From: Streptomyces pyxinae
GTDB taxonomy: Bacteria; Actinomycetota; Actinomycetes; Streptomycetales; Streptomycetaceae
DNA length: 64,000 bases
Direction of reading: 5' to 3'
Assembly: GCF_024756275.1 (NCBI RefSeq)
Contig: NZ_JANUGQ010000034.1
Span: forward strand, 1-64,000
The position numbers and the translations under genes are program-made. The notes below the pieces were generated by a model, which saw only the letters and a program-made list of their open reading frames with translations, had not been told where the DNA came from and did no database searches. Shown here in pieces: positions 16,561 through 23,825 of the stretch. Within the stretch, counting starts at the first letter, position 1. Each line of letters starts with the position of its first letter.

Positions 16561-17343
16561 TCAGTGGGCCGCCGGATTCCGGGTGGGCCGGGCGGTCGGG
16601 TCGAAGCCGAACGGCAGCTCCAGCCGGTTGCGGCGCATCAGCTCCTCGTCGGCCAGCAGCTGTCCGGTCGGGCCGTCGGCGGCGATGACGCCCTCGCTGA
16701 GCACCACCGCGCGGGGGCAGAGCTCCAGCGCGTACGGCAGGTCGTGGGTGACCATCAGCACGGTGACGTCCAGCGACCGCAGGATGTCGGCCAGCTCCCG
16801 GCGGGAGGCCGGGTCCAGATTGGAGGACGGCTCGTCGAGCACCAGGATCTCCGGCTCCATCACCAGCACGGTGGCCACCGCCACCCGGCGCCGCTGGCCG
16901 AAGGAGAGGTGGTGCGGGGGCCGGTCCGCGTAGCCGGCCATGCCGACCCGCTCCAGCGCCCGGGTGACCGCGCGCTCCAGTTCCTCGCCCCGCGTCCCGG
17001 CCGCCGCCGGGCCGAAGGCCACGTCCTCGCGGACGGTCGGCATGAAGAGCTGGTCGTCCGGGTCCTGGAAGACGATGCCGACCTTCCGGCGGATCTCCGC
17101 CAGGTGTTCCTTGCCGACCGGCAGCCCGGCGACCGTCACCGTGCCCGCGCCGCCGGTGAGGATGCCGTTGAGGTGGAGGACGAGGGTGGTCTTGCCGGCG
17201 CCGTTGGGCCCCAGCAGCGCCACCCGCTCGCCGCGCTCCACGGTGAGGTCGACGCCGAAGAGCGCCTGGTGGCCGTCGGGGTAGGCGTACGCGAGGCCGC
17301 GTACGTCCAGCGAGGGCACGAAGGACATGGTCATGGGGTCCAT
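16561..17343 (-). CDS. cbiO: ECF cobalt/nickel transporter ATPase
   Basis: ABC-type ATPase of a group I energy-coupling-factor importer, 260 residues. Walker A GPNGAGKTT, Q-loop VFQDPDDQLFM, signature HHLSFGQRRRVA, Walker B EILVLDEPSSNLDP and H-loop VTHDLPYA are all intact. VFQDPDDQLF is typical of CbiO/EcfA. Two further ATGs at 17334 and 17328 could serve as the start. The gene is separated from cbiQ by about 225 bp of repetitive GC-rich DNA, an unusual gap within a transporter operon. Works with CbiQ and CbiM below to import Co2+ or Ni2+; the Nur-like box upstream of cbiM favours nickel. Confidence 0.92.
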   Translation of the reverse strand: MDPMTMSFVPSLDVRGLAYAYPDGHQALFGVDLTVERGERVALLGPNGAGKTTLVLHLNGILTGGAGTVTVAGLPVGKEHLAEIRRKVGIVFQDPDDQLFMPTVREDVAFGPAAAGTRGEELERAVTRALERVGMAGYADRPPHHLSFGQRRRVAVATVLVMEPEILVLDEPSSNLDPASRRELADILRSLDVTVLMVTHDLPYALELCPRAVVLSEGVIAADGPTGQLLADEELMRRNRLELPFGFDPTARPTRNPAAH

Positions 17344-17370
17344 CCCACCAGACGGACGGGGGCGGGCGGA

Positions 17371-17535
17371 CGGACACCGGTCGTCCGACGGACAAGGGCC
17401 GCCGGAGGGACACGGACGCCGACCACCCGAAGGACCGGGCCCGCCGCGCGGACACCGGTCGCCCGGCGGACCCGGCGAACCCGGACACCGGCCGCCGGAC
17501 GGACACCGGTCGTCCACCGCACACCGGCCGCCGGA
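17371..17535. repeat. GGACACCGG-type short repeats between cbiQ and cbiO
   Basis: CGGACACCGGTCGTCC at 17371-17386 and 17500-17515, a near copy at 17449-17464, and ACACCGGCCGCCGGA twice near 17484 and 17521. The stretch separates two genes of one transporter. No gene or clear hairpin terminator is visible in it. Confidence 0.6.
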
Positions 17536-17569
17536 CGCCCCGGGCTCGTCGCGCGGGCCGGGGCGGCGG

Positions 17570-18331
17570 TCACAGGGCCCAGCCCAGCAGGCAGACGGCG
17601 AGGGCGGCGGCCGGGAGCGCGGCGGCGGCCGTCCACTGGGCGCGGGAGGCGGTGACCTCGTCGATGACCGGCATGGAACCGGCGTAGCCGCGGCTCACCA
17701 TGGCCAGGTGGACGCGTTCGCCGCGCTCGTAGGAGCGGATGAACAGCGCGCCCGCCGTCTTGGCCAGGACGCCCCAGTGCCGCACCCCGGTCGCCTCGAA
17801 GCCGCGCGAGCGCCGGGCCACCGACATCCGGCGCATCTCGTCCGAGATCACATCGCCGTACCGGATCATGAACGAGGCGATCTGCACCAGCAGCGGCGGC
17901 AGCCTCAGCCGCTGGAGGCCCAGCAGCAGGGCGCGCAGCTCGGTGGTGGCGGCCAGCAGCACCGAGGCGGTGACGCCCAGGGTGCCCTTGGCCAGGACGT
18001 TCCAGGCGTCCCACAGCCCGGGGACGGAGAGCGGGACGCCGAGGACCGAGATGTGCGCGCCCGGCACCACGAACGGCATCAGGAACGCGAACGCCACGAA
18101 CGGCACCTCGAAGACCAGCCGCCGCAGCAGGAAGCCGGCCGGGACCCGGGCCAGCACGGCGACGGCGGCGAGCAGCCCGGCGTACAGCGCGAAGGCCCAG
18201 ATCGCGGTGCGCGGGGTGGAGACCACCACGAGCACGAAGCAGAAGACGGCGGCGAGCTTGCAGTGCGGGGGCAGCGCGTGCACCGGCGAGTGACCGTGCC
18301 GGTAGAGCTTGTGGGCGTGGCCCGCACCCAT
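17570..18331 (-). CDS. cbiQ: ECF cobalt/nickel transporter T component
   Basis: 253-residue transmembrane coupling protein of the importer. The N-terminus HSPVHALPPHCKLAAVFCFV is the conserved CbiQ entry, and two Ala-Arg-x coupling motifs are seen: SVARRSRGFEATG and AMVSRGYAGSMP (the ArgXGly region that contacts the ATPase). About five to six hydrophobic segments. Starts one base after the cbiM stop, so coupled to it. Confidence 0.92.
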   Translation of the reverse strand: MGAGHAHKLYRHGHSPVHALPPHCKLAAVFCFVLVVVSTPRTAIWAFALYAGLLAAVAVLARVPAGFLLRRLVFEVPFVAFAFLMPFVVPGAHISVLGVPLSVPGLWDAWNVLAKGTLGVTASVLLAATTELRALLLGLQRLRLPPLLVQIASFMIRYGDVISDEMRRMSVARRSRGFEATGVRHWGVLAKTAGALFIRSYERGERVHLAMVSRGYAGSMPVIDEVTASRAQWTAAAALPAAALAVCLLGWAL

Positions 18332-18332
18332 C

Positions 18333-19412
18333 TCAGACGGTCTCCCTGGGCGCCTCGGACGACCGGGCGGGCCGGTCGTCGTCGCCCCCGGCCGAGCGGC
18401 GGCGCACCACCCGGAAGACCCCGGTGCCGACCGCGACCGTGGCGCCGACCCCGATCACGCCCGCCAGGCCGCCGGAGACCCGGGGGTCGCTGATGCCGCT
18501 GACGCCGTAGTCCGCGAGCGGGGAGTCGGCGGACGCGTGGTCCCGGACGTTCTTGTCGATGCCCTGGTCGGCGGCGACCTTCTCCAGGCCGTCGGGGCTG
18601 GCGGAGGCGTAGAACGAGACCAGACCGGCCAGCACCAGCGCGGCGCCCAGGCCGGCGGCCCAGAGCGCCCGCACCGACCGGTGCGCGGGGGCGGGGGCCG
18701 GGGTGGGGGCCGGGGAGGCCGGGGCGTCGACCAGTTCGCCGTTGACCCGGAGCTTGAGCGGGGCGGTCAGCCCGCGCGCCCCGTACACCAGGTCCGGGCG
18801 CACCGCGAGGACGGCGCTGACGGTGGCGGCGGTGATCAGTGCCTCACCGACGCCGATCAGCACGTGCACCCCGACCATGGCGGTGAACACCTGGCCCAGC
18901 GGCACACTGGTGGTGCCGCCGACGGCGTAGATCGCCGTGAAGGCCACGGCCGCGGCCGGCACCGACACCAGGGCGGAGACGAACGCGGCCACGGTGACCG
19001 AGCGGCGCTTGCGCGGGAGCAGCTTCACCAGGCCGCGGAAGAGCGCGTACGCGACGACGACGGTGACCACGCCCATGTCGGTGATGTTGACGCCCAGCGC
19101 GGTGAGGCCCCCGTCCGCGAAGAGCACCCCCTGGAGCAGCAGGACCACCGAGACGCACAGCACCCCCGTACCCGGGCCGACGAGTATCGCGGCGAGCGCC
19201 CCGCCGAGCAGATGACCGCTGGTGCCGGCGGCCACCGGGAAGTTGAGCATCTGGACGGCGAAGATGAACGCCGCCACCAGGCCGGCGAGCGGGGCGGTGC
19301 GTTCGTCCAGCTCCCGGCGGGCGCGGCGCAGCGCCACGGCGACGGCCCCGGCGGCGACGACACCGGCTGCGGCGCAGACGGGCGTGTTGATGAAACCGTC
19401 GGGTACGTGCAT
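18333..19412 (-). CDS. cbiM: ECF cobalt/nickel transporter substrate-specific component (CbiM-PDGLE fusion)
   Basis: Metal-binding S component fused to its small partner domain, 359 residues. MHVPDGFINTP at the N-terminus is diagnostic: in NikM/CbiM the N-terminal Met-His dipeptide helps ligate the metal, which argues for the ATG at 19412 rather than the GTG at 19421. About six to seven membrane segments follow (PVAAGTSGHLLGGALAAILV, TALGVNITDMGVV). After about residue 225 comes a linker (PASPAPTPAPAPA) and a CbiN/NikN-like PDGLE domain (SFYASASPDGLEKVA) with its own two membrane segments. Co2+ versus Ni2+ cannot be decided from sequence. No cobalamin riboswitch was recognised upstream. Confidence 0.92.
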   Translation of the reverse strand: MHVPDGFINTPVCAAAGVVAAGAVAVALRRARRELDERTAPLAGLVAAFIFAVQMLNFPVAAGTSGHLLGGALAAILVGPGTGVLCVSVVLLLQGVLFADGGLTALGVNITDMGVVTVVVAYALFRGLVKLLPRKRRSVTVAAFVSALVSVPAAAVAFTAIYAVGGTTSVPLGQVFTAMVGVHVLIGVGEALITAATVSAVLAVRPDLVYGARGLTAPLKLRVNGELVDAPASPAPTPAPAPAHRSVRALWAAGLGAALVLAGLVSFYASASPDGLEKVAADQGIDKNVRDHASADSPLADYGVSGISDPRVSGGLAGVIGVGATVAVGTGVFRVVRRRSAGGDDDRPARSSEAPRETV

Positions 19413-19481
19413 GACGGGCACCGCTTTCGGACACGGGGTGCGGCGGGGTACCGCGCGGGGACCCTTCGATGATGGTTCCTC

Positions 19482-19498
19482 CTGCGAATCGGTCGCAA
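19482..19498. promoter_or_regulatory. Candidate Nur (nickel uptake regulator) box
   Basis: TGCGA-atcgg-TCGCA, a perfect 5-bp inverted repeat with a 5-bp spacer (19483-19497), about 70 bases upstream of the cbiM start. The known Streptomyces Nur box has the form tTGCaa-N5-ttGCAA; this site keeps the TGC/GCA arms and exact spacing, differing by A to G within each arm. It fits repression of the operon by the Fur-family regulator Nur when nickel is sufficient. Inference by eye. Confidence 0.5.
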
Positions 19499-19640
19499 GA
19501 GCGAGCAGGTCACAAATGCGCCGGAGCCGCGCCGGAGCCGTCCGGGGTGCCCGACCGGGCCGGGCGGGCCGTACCGATCAATGGGACATTGGTAGACGAA
19601 TACCGCGCAGTGGTGCCGGAAGGCGAACACCGGGCAGGCG

Positions 19641-19756
19641 GAGAGAAGACAGCAGAAGCGAAGCCGGAAGAGAAGACGGAAGAAGCGAAAACGGAAGACG
19701 GAAGACGGAAGCCGGAGACAGAAAGCCGGAAGCCGGAAGCCGGAAGAAGAACCGAA
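19641..19756. repeat. Purine-rich GGAAG repeat tract
   Basis: About 115 bases on the plus strand consist almost only of purines with scattered C, built from imperfect GAAGCCGGAAG and GAAGACGGAAG units. It lies between cbiM and the ssgA-like gene, transcribed as neither. Its A content stands out against the surrounding GC-rich DNA. Confidence 0.7.
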
Positions 19757-19827
19757 CAGCACGGAGCAGCACGGAAGAGCACCGCAGTGACGCAGCAGTG
19801 AAGGTGTGGAGTGTGAGGAGCGGACCC

Positions 19828-20316
19828 ATGTGCCCCGGCGACGGAGCCCCGCTGGACGAGCCGCGTGCCGGACGCGCGTACGCGGACACCGACGGGGGCG
19901 TGGAACTGTACGAGTCCGGCGAGGACGAGGAAGCCGGGGGCGGCGGCCCGGCCGGCGCGACCGCCGCCACCGTCGGGCGGGTCGAGGAGCGGGCCCGAGC
20001 GCTGATCGTCACCGAGGGGCCGCTCTCCCGGCCGGTCCCGGTGGCGCTGCGGTACGACCCGGACGACGAGCCCGGAGTCGTACTCCTGGGCTTCCCCGGC
20101 GGTGCGGAGTGGGTGCTGCCGCGCGCGCTCCTGGAGGACGGGCTGCGGGCCCCGGCGCACAGTGGCGAGGTGGACGTCTGGCCGTGCGGGCGGGTGCAGA
20201 CGGTGGTGGAGCACCACTCCACCGACGGGACCGAGATCGCCCAGTTCGACTCCGCCGCGCTGCTGCGCTTTCTGCGGCGTACGTACGCCGCCACCGCGTC
20301 GCCCATGACACGGTGA
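19828..20316 (+). CDS. SsgA-like sporulation/cell-division protein (SALP)
   Basis: 162 residues. The C-terminal 100 (RPVPVALRYDPDDEPGVVLL, then GGAEWVLPRALLEDGL and DVWPCGRVQTVVEHHS) match the SsgA/SsgB fold, including the 'pvpv.lrYdp.dp' opening and the 'W.faR.Ll.dGl' core. SALPs are unique to sporulating actinomycetes and control septum placement and spore wall maturation. An acidic, low-complexity segment of about 50 residues precedes the domain, unlike the compact SsgB. The ATG at 19828 is fixed by GAGGAG nine bases upstream. Which SALP paralogue this is cannot be told by eye. Confidence 0.85.
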   Translation: MCPGDGAPLDEPRAGRAYADTDGGVELYESGEDEEAGGGGPAGATAATVGRVEERARALIVTEGPLSRPVPVALRYDPDDEPGVVLLGFPGGAEWVLPRALLEDGLRAPAHSGEVDVWPCGRVQTVVEHHSTDGTEIAQFDSAALLRFLRRTYAATASPMTR

Positions 20317-20415
20317 CGGCGTCCCGCCGACGGGAGGACCGACCGGAAACCGACCGGAAGGCCGGCGTCCGCCACGGCATTCGTACGAGTGCGGTGACCG
20401 GGGCCGCCGGGGCGG

Positions 20416-22644
20416 TCAGACCCGGCTGAGCTCCCGGTCGGTGTCACCGGCGGCCGGGGCCGGGCCGGCGGCCAGGGCCTCGCCCTCCACGTCCACCCGG
20501 GGCAGTATCCGGTCCAGCCAGCGCGGCAGCCACCAGGCGGCGCGGCCGAGCAGGGCGAGTACGGCGGGGACGATCGCCATCCGCACCACGAAGGCGTCGA
20601 ACAGCACGGCCACGGCGAGCCCGAAGCCGATCATCTTCACCATCTGCTCGCTGGAGCCGATGAAGCCGGCGAAGACCGCGATCATGATCACGGCGGCGGC
20701 GGTGACCACCCGGGCGCCGTGCCGGAAGCCGGTGACGATCGCCTCGCCGGGCCGCTCCCCGTGGGCGTACGCCTCCCGCATCCGGGTGACCAGGAACACC
20801 TCGTAGTCCATGGCCAAACCGAAGACCACGCCCACCATGAAGATCGGCATCATGCTCATCACCGGGCCGGTCTGCTCGACGCCGAAGACCTGGCCGAGCC
20901 AGCCCCACTGGAAGACGGCCACGACCGCGCCGAGCGCCGCCACCACGGAGAGCAGGAAGCCCAGCGCCGCCTTCAGCGGGACCAGCACCGAGCGGAAGAC
21001 CACCGTCAGCAGCACGAAGGCCAGTCCCACCACGAGCGCCAGATAGGGCACCAGGGCGTCGTTCATCTTCTGCGAGAAGTCGATGTTCATCGCGGTCGCG
21101 CCGGTGACCAGCACCTGGTCGCCGCTCCGCTCCCGGATCGTGTGCACCAGGTCCTCGGTGCCGGCCGAGGAGGGCCGGTCCCCGGGGACGACGGTGATGA
21201 TCGAGGTGTCGCGGGCCTCGTTGGTCATCGGCGGGGTGACGGCGACGACCCCGTCCAGGCCCTTGATCTCCCGGACCGTGCGGTCGGCGGTGGCCCGGTC
21301 GCCGTCGACCACCACCATCAGCGGGCCGTTGGCGCCGGGGCCGAAGCCCTCGGAGATCAGATCGTAGGCGCGGCGCTGGGTGGTGGAGGTGGGCTGGGCG
21401 CCCTCGTCGGGCAGACCCATCTCCAGCGAGGCGGCCGGTACGGCGACGGCACCGAGGCCGATGACCCCGGCCAGCAGCACCGTGACCGGGCGGCGCAGCA
21501 CCAGCCGGGCCCAGCGGGTGCCCGCGTTGGGCTTGCCGGGCCGGGCGGCGGACGGGTCCGCGGGGGCGGTGCGCGCCTCACCGCTCTCACCGTTCGCATT
21601 GTTCTCGTTGCTTGTGCGGCTCTTGCGGCTCTTGCGGCTCTGGATGAAGCGCCCGGCGTAGCCGAGGAAGGCCGGGATGAGGGTGAGCGCCACCAGGACG
21701 GCGATCACCACCGTACCGGCGGCGGCGAAGCCCATCTTGGTGAGCATCGGGATGTCCACCACCGCGAGCCCGGCCAGCGCGATGACCACGGTGAGCCCCG
21801 CGAAGACCACGGCCGATCCGGCGGTGCCGACGGCCCGGCCCACGGCCTCCTCGCGTTCCCGGCCCTCGGCCAGCTCGGCGCGGTAGCGGGAGACGATGAA
21901 CAGCGCGTAGTCGATGCCGACGGCGAGGCCGATCATCATGGCGAGGGTGGAGGTGGTGGAGCCGAGGTCCAGGGTGCTCGCCAGCGCGGTGATGGCCGAG
22001 ACACCGATGCCCACCCCGATCAGGGCGGTGACCAGCGGCAGTCCGGCGGCGACCAGCGAGCCGAAGGTGATGACCAGGACGATGCCCGCGAGCACCACGC
22101 CGACGATCTCGCCGGCGCCGGTCTCCGGCATGGTCTGGAGGGCGTCACCGCCGATCTCCACGGTGACCGGGCCCTTGCCCGCCTCGGCGCCGGTGTGCTC
22201 CAGCGCCTCGCGGGTGGCGTCGGTCAGCTCCATGTTGCCGGCCTTGTACGACACCCGGACGTAGGCGATGGCGCCGTCCCGGGAGACCGCGCCCGAGGTG
22301 TACGGGTCGGTGACCTCGCCCACCTGGTCGGAGCCGGACTTCAGCTCACCGACCGTCTTCATGACCAGCGCCTTGTTGGCGGGGTCGGTCATCTTCTGCC
22401 GGTCGGGCGCCCGGAAGACGACCCGGGCGGTGGCGCCGTCGGCACCGGCGGCCGGGAAGCGCTCGTCCAGCAGGTCGAAGGCGCGCTGCGCCTCGGTGCC
22501 GGGTATGGAGAAGGAACTGGAGGTGGCGGCGGGCGCGGAGGCCGCGCCCACTCCGGCGAGTGCCAGCAGCGCGATCCATAGCAGGGTCACGAAGTGGCGC
22601 CGCCGGAAGGCGAAGCGGCCGAGTCGGCTGAGGAAGGTGGCCAC
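20416..22644 (-). CDS. MMPL/RND family exporter
   Basis: Large inner-membrane transporter of the MMPL (RND) superfamily, about 742 residues with 12 predicted membrane segments in two halves, each preceded by a soluble extracytoplasmic loop. First half: FVTLLWIALLALAGVGAA, loop 45-180, then six segments including TLAMMIGLAVGIDYALFIVS, with the GxxxDY motif expected in the proton relay region. Second half repeats this (SMMPIFMVGVVFGLAMDYEV). A Lys/Asn/Arg-rich linker separates them. GGGAGA six bases before the GTG at 22644 favours this start over the ATG at 22680. Probable lipid or drug exporter, repressed by the TetR gene just upstream. Confidence 0.92.
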   Translation of the reverse strand: MATFLSRLGRFAFRRRHFVTLLWIALLALAGVGAASAPAATSSSFSIPGTEAQRAFDLLDERFPAAGADGATARVVFRAPDRQKMTDPANKALVMKTVGELKSGSDQVGEVTDPYTSGAVSRDGAIAYVRVSYKAGNMELTDATREALEHTGAEAGKGPVTVEIGGDALQTMPETGAGEIVGVVLAGIVLVITFGSLVAAGLPLVTALIGVGIGVSAITALASTLDLGSTTSTLAMMIGLAVGIDYALFIVSRYRAELAEGREREEAVGRAVGTAGSAVVFAGLTVVIALAGLAVVDIPMLTKMGFAAAGTVVIAVLVALTLIPAFLGYAGRFIQSRKSRKSRTSNENNANGESGEARTAPADPSAARPGKPNAGTRWARLVLRRPVTVLLAGVIGLGAVAVPAASLEMGLPDEGAQPTSTTQRRAYDLISEGFGPGANGPLMVVVDGDRATADRTVREIKGLDGVVAVTPPMTNEARDTSIITVVPGDRPSSAGTEDLVHTIRERSGDQVLVTGATAMNIDFSQKMNDALVPYLALVVGLAFVLLTVVFRSVLVPLKAALGFLLSVVAALGAVVAVFQWGWLGQVFGVEQTGPVMSMMPIFMVGVVFGLAMDYEVFLVTRMREAYAHGERPGEAIVTGFRHGARVVTAAAVIMIAVFAGFIGSSEQMVKMIGFGLAVAVLFDAFVVRMAIVPAVLALLGRAAWWLPRWLDRILPRVDVEGEALAAGPAPAAGDTDRELSRV

Positions 22645-22709
22645 GGGGCGTCTCCCGGTGGTTGGAACGGTACGGGACATGGGGAGCCGGCCCGACGCGC
22701 GAGCGGTAC

Positions 22710-22760
22710 GTGTCAGGTGGGTGGGGGTGGTGCTGGGTGGGGGGGTGCTGAGTGGGGGTG
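22710..22760 (+). other. G-rich tract between tetR and the exporter gene
   Basis: The plus strand carries several GGG/GGGGG runs separated by one to five bases (GGTGGGTGGGGGTGG, then GGGTGGGGGGG). This is G-quadruplex-capable DNA on the strand that serves as template for tetR and mmpl. No gene is present. Confidence 0.5.
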
Positions 22761-22870
22761 TCGGCCACGGGGTGGGGAGCCCCGGGGCGGTCAGGGGGTG
22801 GTCAGGTGGCGGTCGGGACAGGTGGGATCGGAGGGTGAGGTGAGGGTGCGGGCCCGTGTCCCTCGGGAGG

Positions 22871-23449
22871 TCAGACGCCGAGAGCGGGAAGCACCACCGC
22901 GTCCACGTACTCCGCCAGGAACGCCCGGTCGACGTCCCGGCCCTCGATCAGCGGGAGGGCGGTGAAGGCCCCGACGAGCATGTGCGGGACGAACTTCAGC
23001 GCCGGGTTGTCGGCGGCGACCTCACCCCGCGCCACCGCACGTGTCAGCACCCCGTGCAGCCCCGTCACCTCGGGCTCCACCAGCAGCTCGCGGAACGCCG
23101 TGAGCAGATCGGGGTTGTCGTGCACGGCGTGGGCGAGGCCCCGCATCAGCGCGCAGTCCCGCTCCATCCGGCTGTCGTCGGAGAGCTCCACCATGGCGTG
23201 GAAGTCGCCCCGGAGCGTGCCGGTGTCGATGTCGCCCATGTGAAGGGGCTTGTCGTGCCGCAGGGCGTGCGCCACCAGCTCGGGCTTGCTCCCCCACTGG
23301 CGGTAGAGGGTGGCCTTGCTGGCGCGGGTACGGGTGGCGACGGCGTCCATGGTGAGGGCGTCGTAGCCGACCTCCCGGAGCAGGTCGAGCACGGCCCCGT
23401 ACAGCTCGGACTCGCGTTCCGGGGTGAGTCTGCTGCGGGGCGGGGTCAT
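22871..23449 (-). CDS. TetR family repressor of the MMPL exporter
   Basis: 192 residues. N-terminal helix-turn-helix: LREVGYDALTMDAVATRTRA followed by SKATLYRQWGSK, the classical TetR recognition-helix sequence. The C-terminal ligand domain (KPLHMGDIDTGTLRGDFHAM onward) resembles regulators often paired with MMPL pumps. The ATG at 23449 lies downstream of two identical palindromes, so the protein probably represses its own transcription and that of the exporter about 190 bp further on. The open frame reaching 23638 runs through the operators and is not the true start. Confidence 0.9.
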   Translation of the reverse strand: MTPPRSRLTPERESELYGAVLDLLREVGYDALTMDAVATRTRASKATLYRQWGSKPELVAHALRHDKPLHMGDIDTGTLRGDFHAMVELSDDSRMERDCALMRGLAHAVHDNPDLLTAFRELLVEPEVTGLHGVLTRAVARGEVAADNPALKFVPHMLVGAFTALPLIEGRDVDRAFLAEYVDAVVLPALGV

Positions 23450-23553
23450 GCGCGGCCTCTCGGAGGGGTGTCGCGGTGCGGTCGGACGCGCCCGCGCAGC
23501 ACGGGATATGGCGCTGCGCGCCCGCGCACCAGGGGGTACGGGCTCCATCGAAA

Positions 23554-23566
23554 CGAAACCGTTTCG
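23554..23566. promoter_or_regulatory. TetR operator copy 1
   Basis: CGAAACCGTTTCG, a palindrome about a central base, extending to ACGAAACCGTTTCGT (15 bp). An identical core lies 45 bp away at 23599-23611. Both are upstream of the TetR start at 23449. Confidence 0.65.
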
Positions 23567-23598
23567 TACAGCAGAGCCTAGATCAGGTCTCCGCGAAA

Positions 23599-23611
23599 CG
23601 AAACCGTTTCG
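23599..23611. promoter_or_regulatory. TetR operator copy 2
   Basis: Second exact copy of CGAAACCGTTTCG, also preceded by CGAAA as in copy 1. The 45-bp centre-to-centre distance is just over four helical turns, compatible with two dimers on one face of the DNA. Confidence 0.65.
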
Positions 23612-23825
23612 CACGTGTTCCGCCTCACGCCGCCCCACGCCGCCCCACGCCGGTTCCCGGGGCCCGGCGGCGCCCGGCGGACCGCCGCCGGCAGCACCTA
23701 CGCGGCCCGCCCGGTACGACCGCGCACGCCCGGCCCGGCAGCCCGTGCCCGCCCGGGCCCGGTGCCACCGCGCTGGTCAGGCGGCCGAGTTGCCCCGCTC
23801 CCGGTGCGCCGAAAGCATGGGCCAT

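Larger units (their letters stand above)
19422..19827. other. Divergent intergenic region cbiM / ssgA-like
   Basis: 406 bases without a convincing gene. It contains the Nur-like box (19482-19498) near cbiM and the purine tract (19641-19756). A plus-strand frame is open through the tract but has no ribosome-binding site and no family similarity. A cobalamin riboswitch was looked for on the minus strand and not recognised. Confidence 0.6.

Noticed and set aside
17344..17530. CRISPR array in the repeat-rich cbiQ-cbiO gap
   Set aside because: Repeats are short (about 16 bp), imperfect and irregularly spaced, without unique spacers of constant length and without cas genes.
19500..19800. Cobalamin riboswitch upstream of cbiM
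   Set aside because: The conserved B12 box and the usual core segments could not be found on the minus strand by eye; a covariance-model search would decide.
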